Source: Lysobacter niastensis
GTDB lineage: Bacteria > Pseudomonadota > Gammaproteobacteria > Xanthomonadales > Xanthomonadaceae
Reading direction: 5' to 3'
Assembly: GCF_015453285.1 (NCBI RefSeq)
Contig: NZ_JADLZT010000009.1
Coordinates: 111,561 to 175,560 of the forward strand
DNA length: 64,000 nt
Program-made: the position numbers and the translations under genes
In this document: piece after piece, positions 12,090-19,115 of the stretch
Layout of the letters: every line of letters starts with the position of its first letter
How positions within the stretch are numbered: the stretch's first letter is position 1
The notes under the pieces: model-generated
Databases searched by the model: none
The model's input: the letters and a program-made list of their open reading frames with translations, nothing else
What the model was told of the DNA's origin: nothing

Positions 12090-13757
12090 ATGCTCGCGCA
12101 CCTTTCCCTCAAGCACTTTGCCGTCGTCAGCGCCGCCGAACTGAGCTTCGGTCCCGGCCTGACAGTCATTTCCGGTGAGACCGGCGCCGGCAAGTCGTTG
12201 CTGGTCGACGCCCTCGGCCTGATCTCGGGACTGCGCGCCGACAGCGGCGTGGTCCGGCACGGCGCCGACCGGGCCGAACTGGTCGCCGAGTTCACCCTCG
12301 ATGACGTACCGCAGGCACGTGCCTGGCTGCACGAGAACGAGCTGGACGAGGAAGAGGCCTGCCAGATCCGCCGGGTGATCCGCGCCGACGGCGGGTCCCG
12401 TGCCTGGGTCAACGGCCGCCCGGTGACGCTGGGCCAGCTCGCGGAGCTGGCCGCGCAGCTGGTCGAGATCCACGGCCAGCACGAACACCAGGCCCTGCTC
12501 TCCAGAACCAGCCAGCTGGCGCTGCTCGATGCGTTCGGACGCACCGAAGCCGAGCGCCGGCAGGTCGAGTCCGCCGCTGCCCTCTGGGCCGCGCTGCTCG
12601 CGGAGCGCGATGCCCTGCAGGAACGCGGCGACGTCTCCGACCGCATCGACTGGCTGCAGCACCAGCACGGCGAGCTCGACCGCGAGGCGCTGGAACCCGA
12701 TGCCATCGCCCGCCTCCAGGCCGACCATCGCCGTCACGCCCATGCCGCCGGACTGATCGCCGCCTGCGACAACGCTTTCGCCCGTCTGGGCGGCGAAGAG
12801 GGTCCGTCCCTTTCGCGCAGCCTGCAGCAGGTGCGCGGTGAACTGCAGCGCGTGGCCGAGCACGAGCCGCAGCTCAACGACGTCGATGCCATGCTCGACA
12901 ACGCCGCCATCCAGATCGACGAAGCGCTGGCCCTGCTCGACCGCGTGCGCAGCGACCTCGACCTTGACCCGTCCGCCTTCGACGCCATCGAACGCCAGCT
13001 CGGTCGAGTCCACGAACTCGCGCGCAAGCATCGCGTGACGCCGGAGCAGCTCGCGGCGCAGCGCGACGCCATCGCCGCCGAACTGGAAACCCTGCGCAGC
13101 GCCGGGGTGCGCCTCGGACGCCTGGAAGGCGAAATCGCCGAAGCCCGCCAGGCCTGGCGTGAGGCGGCGGACGTACTCGGCCACGCGCGCCGCGAAGCCG
13201 CCGCTCGCCTCGCCTCCGGGACCACCGCCCTGATCGCCGAACTGGGCATGGGCGGCGGCCGCTTCGACGTGGCGATCGAGCCGCTCGAAGCAGATCGCCC
13301 TGACCCGCAGGGCGGCGAGCGCGTCGAGTTCCTGGTCGCGGCCAATCCCGGCCAGCCGGCGCGTGCGCTGCGCAAGGTGGCCTCCGGTGGTGAACTGTCG
13401 CGCATCTCGCTGGCGATCGAAGTCGCCGCACTCGGACTGGATGCAGTGCCGACGATGGTGTTCGACGAAGTCGATACCGGCATCGGCGGCGCCGTCGCCG
13501 AGATCGTCGGCCAGAAGCTGCGCGCACTCGGCGCCAGCCGTCAGGTGCTGTGCGTGACCCATCTTCCGCAGGTCGCCGCGCAGGGCCATTCGCACTACCG
13601 CGTCAGCAAGACCGCCAGCGAGGGCGTGACCCAGAGCGCGGTGCAGTCGCTCGACGCGAAGCAGCGCGAGGAGGAACTGGCGCGGATGCTCGGTGGCGTC
13701 GAACTGACCCGCGAGGCGCGCGCCGCGGCCAAGCGTCTGCTGGCCGACGTGGACTAG
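12090..13757 (+). CDS. recN: DNA repair protein RecN
   Basis: RecN is an SMC-like ATPase acting early in double-strand break repair. The 555-residue protein has the Walker A loop GETGAGKS at 29-36, long coiled-coil arms in the middle, an ABC-type signature (ASGGELSRISLA) and Walker B (TMVFDEVDTGIGG) near the C-terminus. The reading frame is open further upstream, but MLAHLSLKHFAVV is the conserved RecN start. It is divergent from hrcA. I see no obvious LexA box in the short upstream region, although I did not search exhaustively. Confidence 0.97.
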   Translation: MLAHLSLKHFAVVSAAELSFGPGLTVISGETGAGKSLLVDALGLISGLRADSGVVRHGADRAELVAEFTLDDVPQARAWLHENELDEEEACQIRRVIRADGGSRAWVNGRPVTLGQLAELAAQLVEIHGQHEHQALLSRTSQLALLDAFGRTEAERRQVESAAALWAALLAERDALQERGDVSDRIDWLQHQHGELDREALEPDAIARLQADHRRHAHAAGLIAACDNAFARLGGEEGPSLSRSLQQVRGELQRVAEHEPQLNDVDAMLDNAAIQIDEALALLDRVRSDLDLDPSAFDAIERQLGRVHELARKHRVTPEQLAAQRDAIAAELETLRSAGVRLGRLEGEIAEARQAWREAADVLGHARREAAARLASGTTALIAELGMGGGRFDVAIEPLEADRPDPQGGERVEFLVAANPGQPARALRKVASGGELSRISLAIEVAALGLDAVPTMVFDEVDTGIGGAVAEIVGQKLRALGASRQVLCVTHLPQVAAQGHSHYRVSKTASEGVTQSAVQSLDAKQREEELARMLGGVELTREARAAAKRLLADVD

Positions 13758-13822
13758 CCGCAGCCCGGCAACTCGATCATCCCGCGCGCTGCGGCGCGTT
13801 CATCGACGTCGTCGCGGATGCT

Positions 13823-14230
13823 TTATCGCGGCGCCTTCTTGCGCACGTAGAGCACCAGCGAGTGCTCTTCGATCTGGTAGCCGTGCTTCTCGGCGATCTT
13901 GCGCTGCAGCTCCTCGATCTCGGTGCTCTCGAACTCGATGATCTTGCCGGTGTCGATGTCGACCATGTGGTCGTGGTGATGACCACGGTCCAGCTCGTAC
14001 ACGGACTGGCCACCCTCGAAGTTGTGCTTGAGCACCAGCCCGGCGGCCTCGAACTGCGTCAGCACGCGATACACGGTGGCCAGGCCGATGTCTTCGCCGT
14101 GCTCGAGCAGGTGCCGATAGATGTCCTCGGCCGTCATGTGGCGCGGCTTGGACTGCTCCAGCAGGTCCAGGATGCGCAGGCGCGGGTGCGTGACCTTGAG
14201 TCCGGCCTTGCGCAGGTCTTCAGATTCCAT
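13823..14230 (-). CDS. fur: Ferric uptake regulator Fur
   Basis: Fur is the Fe(II)-dependent repressor of iron acquisition. The 135-residue protein has the N-terminal winged helix (ATVYRVLTQFEAAGLV) and the metal-binding dimerisation domain with GHHHDHMVDIDTGKIIEF and a C-terminal HSLVLYVRKK. It contains no cysteine at all: the two CxxC structural-zinc sites of E. coli Fur are absent, with Asp and Thr at the first pair. The remaining His/Glu ligands are present, so regulatory metal binding should be retained. A GGGAG ribosome site precedes the ATG. It is divergent from bamE. Confidence 0.96.
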   Translation of the reverse strand: MESEDLRKAGLKVTHPRLRILDLLEQSKPRHMTAEDIYRHLLEHGEDIGLATVYRVLTQFEAAGLVLKHNFEGGQSVYELDRGHHHDHMVDIDTGKIIEFESTEIEELQRKIAEKHGYQIEEHSLVLYVRKKAPR

Positions 14231-14400
14231 CGGGGCTCCCTGCTCTTGGGCTGATGCGGTTTCGGACGGGCAACCGAGGCCTCGGGGCCGAACACCTGGT
14301 GAACGCGGTCCAGCCGGTGGCGGCGGTTCCTGCGCTTCGTGGGCTTGGCCTTCAGTGTATCATCGGCCCGTTAATCTCCCATCCGCGGTCGCGCCATCCG

Positions 14401-14811
14401 ATGCCCAAGCACTCGATGCACAAGCTCCTGCTCGTCATTTCCGTCGCCCTGATGACCGCGGGCTGCGGCATCCTCTACCGCCAGCCGATCTACCAGGGCA
14501 ACCTGCTGGAAAAGGCCAACATCGACCAGTTGCAGACGGGCATGAGCAAGCAGCAGGTCTCGTTGCTGCTGGGCACGCCTTCGATCTCCGACCCGTTCCA
14601 CCACGACCGCTGGGACTACACGTCCACGCAGCGCATCGGCCGCGTCGGCAAGACCGAGAAGAAGAACCTGACGCTGTGGTTCGAGGGCGATGCCCTGGCC
14701 AAGTGGGAAGGCGACTACTTCCCGGAGCAGGACGAAGAGATCGCCAACTCCGCCTACAAGCAGTTCGGCCGCAACCTGCCGAAGGAAAAGGACAAGCGCC
14801 GCGGGCGCTGA
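14401..14811 (+). CDS. bamE: Outer membrane assembly lipoprotein BamE
   Basis: BamE (SmpA/OmlA) is a small lipoprotein of the BAM complex that folds outer-membrane beta-barrels. The 136-residue protein has a lipoprotein signal sequence ending MTAGC (the residue before the usual A-G-C is Thr rather than Leu), then the conserved YRQPIYQGN and QLQTGMSKQQVSLLLGTP motifs. The ATG at 14401 places the signal sequence correctly, and upstream in-frame codons have no family support. It is divergent from fur, the common proteobacterial arrangement. A TATCAT at 14358-14363 may be its -10 box. Confidence 0.95.
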   Translation: MPKHSMHKLLLVISVALMTAGCGILYRQPIYQGNLLEKANIDQLQTGMSKQQVSLLLGTPSISDPFHHDRWDYTSTQRIGRVGKTEKKNLTLWFEGDALAKWEGDYFPEQDEEIANSAYKQFGRNLPKEKDKRRGR

Positions 14812-14824
14812 GTCCGGCAACGAT

Positions 14825-15097
14825 TCACCCGGTTTTGCCACCGCGCCGGGATTCGGCGCGCCGGCGGCGTGCGTCCTTGGGGTCTGCCTGCAGCGGACGT
14901 AGCAGTTCGACCCGGTCGCCGTCCGCCAGTAGCGACTGCAGGGTGGCCTTCACGCCGAACACGGCATAGCCCGTCGTTTCCACATCATCGGCCCAGCCAG
15001 CCTCGCGCAATGCGTCGGCCAGGCTGGCGCCGTCGCGCAGTTCCACTTCCGCCCGCTCGAAGCGTCGCGGCCAGGCGCGAAGCAGCTCGACCCTCAC
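14825..15097 (-). CDS. rnfH: RnfH family ubiquitin-fold protein
   Basis: A 90-residue beta-grasp protein of the RnfH family, starting with GTG at 15097, where GTGA overlaps the ratA stop codon. Motifs VELLRAWP, LADALREAGW, YAVFGVKATLQSLLADGDRVELLRPLQADPKDARRRRAE are the family hallmarks. Its molecular role is unresolved. It is found next to ratA and smpB across proteobacteria and ends 13 bases from the convergent bamE stop. The reading frame continues upstream inside ratA, but the overlapping GTG gives the normal family length. Confidence 0.93.
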   Translation of the reverse strand: MRVELLRAWPRRFERAEVELRDGASLADALREAGWADDVETTGYAVFGVKATLQSLLADGDRVELLRPLQADPKDARRRRAESRRGGKTG

Positions 15098-15540
15098 CCG
15101 CCGCCCCCGTTCGCGGGGTCGCGGTCGGCGACACGGACGAAGTCGTCGACCATGCGGTCGGCCAGCGCCTGGAAACCCAGTGCCATCGCCGGTCCCAGCA
15201 GCTTCACTGACGGCTCGAAATCGAGCGTCAGGGTCACCTTGCACGCTGACTCGTCCAGCGAATGGAACTGCCAACGGCCGCTGAGGCTGCGGAACGGGCC
15301 GTCGACCAGCTTCAGGTCGATGTGGTGCGGCGGCACCAGCGTGTTCTCGGTGGTGAACCAGGTGCGCAGCGCCCCCAGGCCCAGGTCCAGTCGCGCCACC
15401 ATGCGCAACTCGCCGGACTCGATCACCTCGGCCTTGTCGCACCAGTCGAAGCGTCGCGGATAGGCCGCGATGTCGTTGACCAGCGCGAACATGCGCGCGG
15501 CGGAGTGTTCAACCAGGGCGGAACGGCGGATGGTCGGCAT
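15094..15540 (-). CDS. ratA: RatA family START-like protein
   Basis: A 148-residue member of the RatA/CoQ10-binding START-like family (polyketide cyclase fold). In E. coli RatA is described as a ribosome association toxin, and in mitochondria the homologue is coenzyme Q-binding Coq10, so the function here could be either. The sequence MPTIRRSALVEHSAARMFALVNDIAAYPRRFDWC fits the family start. I chose the ATG at 15540, 11 codons into the open frame. It overlaps rnfH by four bases and is divergent from smpB with 50 bases between. Confidence 0.9.
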   Translation of the reverse strand: MPTIRRSALVEHSAARMFALVNDIAAYPRRFDWCDKAEVIESGELRMVARLDLGLGALRTWFTTENTLVPPHHIDLKLVDGPFRSLSGRWQFHSLDESACKVTLTLDFEPSVKLLGPAMALGFQALADRMVDDFVRVADRDPANGGGG

Positions 15541-15590
15541 GGTCGTGGGCCGGGTTCGCGAGTTGCCCGGCAATCAGGGACAATAGCGCG

Positions 15591-16103
15591 ATGGCGAAGA
15601 ACTCGAGCAACAAGGCCGGCAAGGATAAAGGAAAGGGCGCCGCCGGCGGCACCATCGCGTTGAACAAGCGCGCGCGCCACGAATACCACCTGGAGGAGCG
15701 CTACGAGGCCGGCCTGGCACTGCAGGGCTGGGAGCTCAAGGCGATTCGCGCCGGGCGCGCCAACATCGGCGACAGCTATGCCGTGGTCCTGCATGGCGAG
15801 ATCTTCCTGATCGGCTCGCAGATCACCCCGCTGATCTCGGCCTCGACCCACGTCGTCGCCGACGACCGGCGCTCGCGCAAGCTGCTGCTGCACCGGCATG
15901 AGATCGACAACCTGATCGGTCGCGTCCAGCGCGACGGTTACACCATCGTGCTGACCGCGCTCTACTGGAAGGGCAGCAAGGTCAAGGCCGAGGTGGCCCT
16001 CGCCAAGGGCAAGCAGGCCCACGACAAGCGCGAGGCCAGCAAGGATCGCGACTGGGCTCGCGAAAAGCAGCGCCTGCTGCGCCGGCACAACAAGGACGCC
16101 TGA
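15591..16103 (+). CDS. smpB: SsrA-binding protein SmpB
   Basis: SmpB binds tmRNA and carries it to stalled ribosomes for trans-translation. The 170-residue protein has a Lys/Gly-rich N-terminal extension of about 20 residues, then NKRARHEYHLEERYEAGLAL, GWELKAIRAGR and the C-terminal basic tail KRLLRRH-like (REKQRLLRRHNK). A ribosome site (AGGGA) lies about 10 bases before the ATG. It lies 2.3 kb from its partner ssrA on the same strand, separated by a convergent histidine kinase gene. Confidence 0.97.
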   Translation: MAKNSSNKAGKDKGKGAAGGTIALNKRARHEYHLEERYEAGLALQGWELKAIRAGRANIGDSYAVVLHGEIFLIGSQITPLISASTHVVADDRRSRKLLLHRHEIDNLIGRVQRDGYTIVLTALYWKGSKVKAEVALAKGKQAHDKREASKDRDWAREKQRLLRRHNKDA

Positions 16104-16114
16104 GCCAGACTGGG

Positions 16115-18307
16115 CTAATGCCTGCCCTCGCCGGGCAAGGTGAAATAGAACGCGGCACCCTCGCCTTCCGCGCCCTCGGCGCGGATCATGCCGCCATGCC
16201 GCTCGACGATCCGCTTCACCGAGGCCAGGCCGATGCCGTGGCCTGCGAACTGGCCCTCGCTGTGCAGGCGCTGGAAAGGCCGGAACAGCTTGTCGACGTA
16301 CTTCTGCGCGAAGCCCGCGCCGTTGTCCCTGACGAAGAACTCGAACGTACCTTCCGCATCCTCCTCCACCCCGAACTCGATACGCGCATCGGCGCACTCA
16401 CGGGTGAACTTCCACGCATTGCCGATCAGGTTGCCCAGCAGGTTTCGCAACAGCGCAGCGTCGCCAACCACTTGCAGGCCGGGCGCGATGACGGTTTCCA
16501 CGGAACGCGGACTGTCGCCCATTCGCAGTTCCTCGACGATTTCGCCGGCCATGCGGCTCAGGTCGACACGCTCCAGTTTCAGCTCGCTACGGCTCAGTCG
16601 CGACATCTTCAGCAGCGCATCGATCAGCTCGCCCATTCGCGACGCCGCGCGCCGTACCCGTGAGAGGTAGCCGCGTCCGGTATCGTCCAGCGAAGACTCG
16701 TACCGCTCTGCAAGCGTGCGGCTGAAGCCATCGATCGCCCGCAACGGCGCACGCAGGTCGTGCGAGATGCTGTACGCAAACGCCTCCAGCTCCTGGTTTG
16801 CCTGGCTCAGTTCGCGCGTGCGCATCGCCACGCGCGCCTCCAGCGTGCGGTTGAGCGCGTGCACGCGCGCCTCCGCGCGCAGGCGCTCGGTGACGTCTTC
16901 CACCTGTACCAGGCCGACGATGTCCTGCCCCACGTTGCCCGGGACCGGCGCATAGGTCAGCTGGGCATGGCGCGGCATGCCTCCTTCGCGATGCAGGCGG
17001 CGCGTGGTCCGGTGCACGCCGTGACTGTCCGTACTGCCCCCAGCACCGCCAAGCCCGGGCTCGTCATCTTCGAACAGGCTGTCGAAACGTTCGCCGATCA
17101 GGTCCTTCGGTTCGCGCCCGACGATGGCGCCCAGCGAAGGATTCGCCTCGACGATGGCGCCGTCGCTGCCCAGCAGCGCCTTGCCGATCGCCGAATACTG
17201 CATGGCGACGCGGAAACGCTGTTCGCTGCGCCGGTAGTCCTCGGTCATGCGCATCGCGATGGTGTGGGCGCGCGATTCGGTATGCGCGAGGACCAGTGCG
17301 ATGCCGTAGAGCAGCAGGCACGCGAACAACCCGAGCGCAAGCAGGTTCTCCAGCGTCTGCAGCCGCGGCGCGGCCTCGGCCAGGGGTGGCGACTCGTACT
17401 CGATTCGCCAGCTGCGCCCGTACTGCTCCAGCGCCGCGCTGTGGACGAACGCTGGCTTGCCGCCGCGCAGATGACTCGAAAACAGCAGGCGTTCGACGCC
17501 GTCGCCACTGTCGTAGATCCGGAAGCGCGTCTGCCGGAAGTCGCTGCCCAGGGCACCTTCCAGATACGGCTCGAGTCGGATCGGCACGTAGCTCCAACCC
17601 TGGATCGCCTTGCGCCGGGCCAGGCGTGTGGCCGGTACACCGCCCCCCTCGTAGACGGGCAGGAACAGCAGCATGCCGACCTTCTGCTCGCCGACATCCT
17701 GGATCAGTTCGACCGGCCCCGACAATCGCGGTTGGCCGCTATCCAGCGCAGCTTCCATTGCCGCGCGCCGGACCGACTCCGAATACATGTCGAAGCCAAT
17801 CGCCGCCACGTTCTCTTCGCTTCGCGGCGCGAGATACAGGATCGGCCCATACACCGGCCGTAACCCGTGCGGCCTGACTTCCAGCAGGCCGTAACCGGAC
17901 CGGCGCCATTGCAGTTGCAGGTCATCGAGGCCGGCGCTGGGGACGTAGCCAGCGAATCCCAGGCCGACCATGCCTGGAAAGCGCGGCTGGATGCGCATGC
18001 TTTCGACAAACGCCTGCCATTGCGCGGCCGTCGGGCGCGCGACCGAAGCAAACAGAGAAGCACCGCCGCGCGCGACCAGTTCGTAGTCGATCATCGGCTG
18101 CTCCAGGCGCGAGGTGATCTCGTTGGCCCGGGCAACGAACTCGCTCTGGGCGGTAACGAACTCGCGCTCACGAGCACCGTTCCACGCCATGAACACCAGG
18201 ATCAGCGCACCGATCAGAACGACGAGCGCCAGCAGGTAGCCGCGGCGCGGCTCGAGCTCGGCCAGCTCACTGGCGTGTGAGGCGTTGGGATCGTCGGCGG
18301 CATCCAT
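16115..18307 (-). CDS. CHASE/PAS membrane sensor histidine kinase
   Basis: A 730-residue transmembrane sensor kinase. Segments in order: a cytoplasmic tail with a first membrane helix (about 25-45), an extracytoplasmic CHASE-type sensing domain (about 60-310), a second membrane helix around LLALGLFACLLLYGIAL, a PAS domain (FRVAMQYSAIGKALL), a coiled coil, a HisKA domain with phospho-acceptor His516 in SISHDLRAPLRAIDGF, and a HATPase domain with DNGAGF and GHGIGLASVKRI. The ATG at 18307 was chosen because the longer open frame would run through the ssrA promoter and gene. No response regulator is adjacent, so it is an orphan kinase with unknown signal. Confidence 0.88.
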   Translation of the reverse strand: MDAADDPNASHASELAELEPRRGYLLALVVLIGALILVFMAWNGAREREFVTAQSEFVARANEITSRLEQPMIDYELVARGGASLFASVARPTAAQWQAFVESMRIQPRFPGMVGLGFAGYVPSAGLDDLQLQWRRSGYGLLEVRPHGLRPVYGPILYLAPRSEENVAAIGFDMYSESVRRAAMEAALDSGQPRLSGPVELIQDVGEQKVGMLLFLPVYEGGGVPATRLARRKAIQGWSYVPIRLEPYLEGALGSDFRQTRFRIYDSGDGVERLLFSSHLRGGKPAFVHSAALEQYGRSWRIEYESPPLAEAAPRLQTLENLLALGLFACLLLYGIALVLAHTESRAHTIAMRMTEDYRRSEQRFRVAMQYSAIGKALLGSDGAIVEANPSLGAIVGREPKDLIGERFDSLFEDDEPGLGGAGGSTDSHGVHRTTRRLHREGGMPRHAQLTYAPVPGNVGQDIVGLVQVEDVTERLRAEARVHALNRTLEARVAMRTRELSQANQELEAFAYSISHDLRAPLRAIDGFSRTLAERYESSLDDTGRGYLSRVRRAASRMGELIDALLKMSRLSRSELKLERVDLSRMAGEIVEELRMGDSPRSVETVIAPGLQVVGDAALLRNLLGNLIGNAWKFTRECADARIEFGVEEDAEGTFEFFVRDNGAGFAQKYVDKLFRPFQRLHSEGQFAGHGIGLASVKRIVERHGGMIRAEGAEGEGAAFYFTLPGEGRH

Positions 18308-18369
18308 CCGGGGCAAGCATACCTGCGACCGCGGAGGTGAATGGAGACCCGGCCGTGGCGCCCGACACC

Positions 18370-18397
18370 TTGAGTCACTGGCCGACGGCCCTATACT
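18370..18397 (+). promoter_or_regulatory. Sigma-70 promoter of ssrA
   Basis: TTGAGT (18370-18375) and TATACT (18392-18397) are separated by 16 bases and lie about 25 bases before the mature 5' end of tmRNA. The precursor would be trimmed by RNase P. Confidence 0.75.
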
Positions 18398-18422
18398 GAT
18401 CGGGCTAGCGAGCGTTATTCCC

Positions 18423-18777
18423 GGGGGTGCACTGGCTTCGACGGGGGTCGCGAAATCGCCTGGCGCATGCCGAGGGGGTAGCTTTCCTCGTAAATCCAGC
18501 TGCAAAACTCATAGTTGCCAACGACGACAACTACGCACTGGCCGCTTAAGGCCTAAGCCCCGAAACTGCTTGTGTCCGTGCTCGCAGCGTAGGGTCATTA
18601 TCACGGAATCGCTGGGGATGGCTGCCTGTCAGTCTCCGGTTAACCCAAAGCAGGCTGGTCCCTGGATGCGCTTTGCGCGCCGTGCTGTCCGGGGGCGAGA
18701 TCTAACGGAGCGCTAAGCATGTAGTGCCGGGGATGGAGTGCCTTCGGACGGGGGTTCGATTCCCCCCACCTCCACCA
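18423..18777 (+). ncRNA. ssrA: Transfer-messenger RNA (tmRNA)
   Basis: tmRNA rescues stalled ribosomes and tags the nascent chain for proteolysis. The 5' end GGGGGTG pairs over seven positions with CACCTCC just before the 3' terminal ACCA, giving the tRNA-like acceptor stem. The 3' half holds a T-arm (GGGGGTTCGATTCCCCC). The tag frame runs from the resume codon GCC at 18517 to TAA at 18547-18549 and encodes ANDDNYALAA, one residue from the E. coli tag. Length is 355 bases, normal for a one-piece tmRNA. Partner smpB is nearby. Identification is secure, and ends are set from the acceptor stem. Confidence 0.97.
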
Positions 18778-18784
18778 TCTTCAG

Positions 18785-18814
18785 AAGCCCGCCTCACGGC
18801 GGGCTTTTTCTTTT
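18785..18814 (+). terminator. Intrinsic terminator of ssrA
   Basis: A 9-bp stem (18785-18793 with 18798-18806, four-base loop) is followed by a T-rich tract, eight bases after the tmRNA 3' end. Confidence 0.9.
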
Positions 18815-19115
18815 CCGCGTCCCCAGCACGCGCTTCCGTGTGCAACAGCCCTTCCAGCCATGCGACTGCGCGGATCCTTGCGCAGTGGCTGTCGTTGCCC
18901 GCGTACACATTGTGATGTGCGTCTCATTTTGTGTTTGGCAATGAACATCGGATCTGAACGAGCCGGACCTGAATTGGGCGTTTTTCCCGGGTTATTCGCC
19001 GCAGTTCCGAATATGTGACGCGTCACGCAATACGAAATCCAGCCGATTCCTAGGATGCGCCCCTGGCTCGACACGGGAGTGAGCCACGCCATCGAACTCA
19101 CCCTAGGAACTGCTC
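18815..19115. other. Upstream region of the beta-helix gene with a 12-bp palindrome
   Basis: Non-coding stretch between the ssrA terminator and the secreted beta-helix gene. It holds a perfect 12-bp palindrome, GTGACGCGTCAC, at 19015-19026, and two copies of CCTAGG (19049-19054 and 19102-19107), the second of which overlaps the likely ribosome site AGGA. No gene or clear promoter is evident. The palindrome could be an operator. Its half-sites look like CRP/Clp half-sites but sit two bases closer together than in a normal CRP site. Confidence 0.4.

Noticed and set aside
18307..18505. A 66-residue N-terminal extension of the histidine kinase
   Set aside because: It would overlap the promoter and the 5' part of ssrA. 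The ATG at 18307 directly precedes the normal cytoplasmic segment and first membrane helix.
19015..19026. A CRP/Clp binding site
   Set aside because: The half-sites are separated by four bases, not six as required for CRP-family sites. Kept only as an uncharacterised palindrome.
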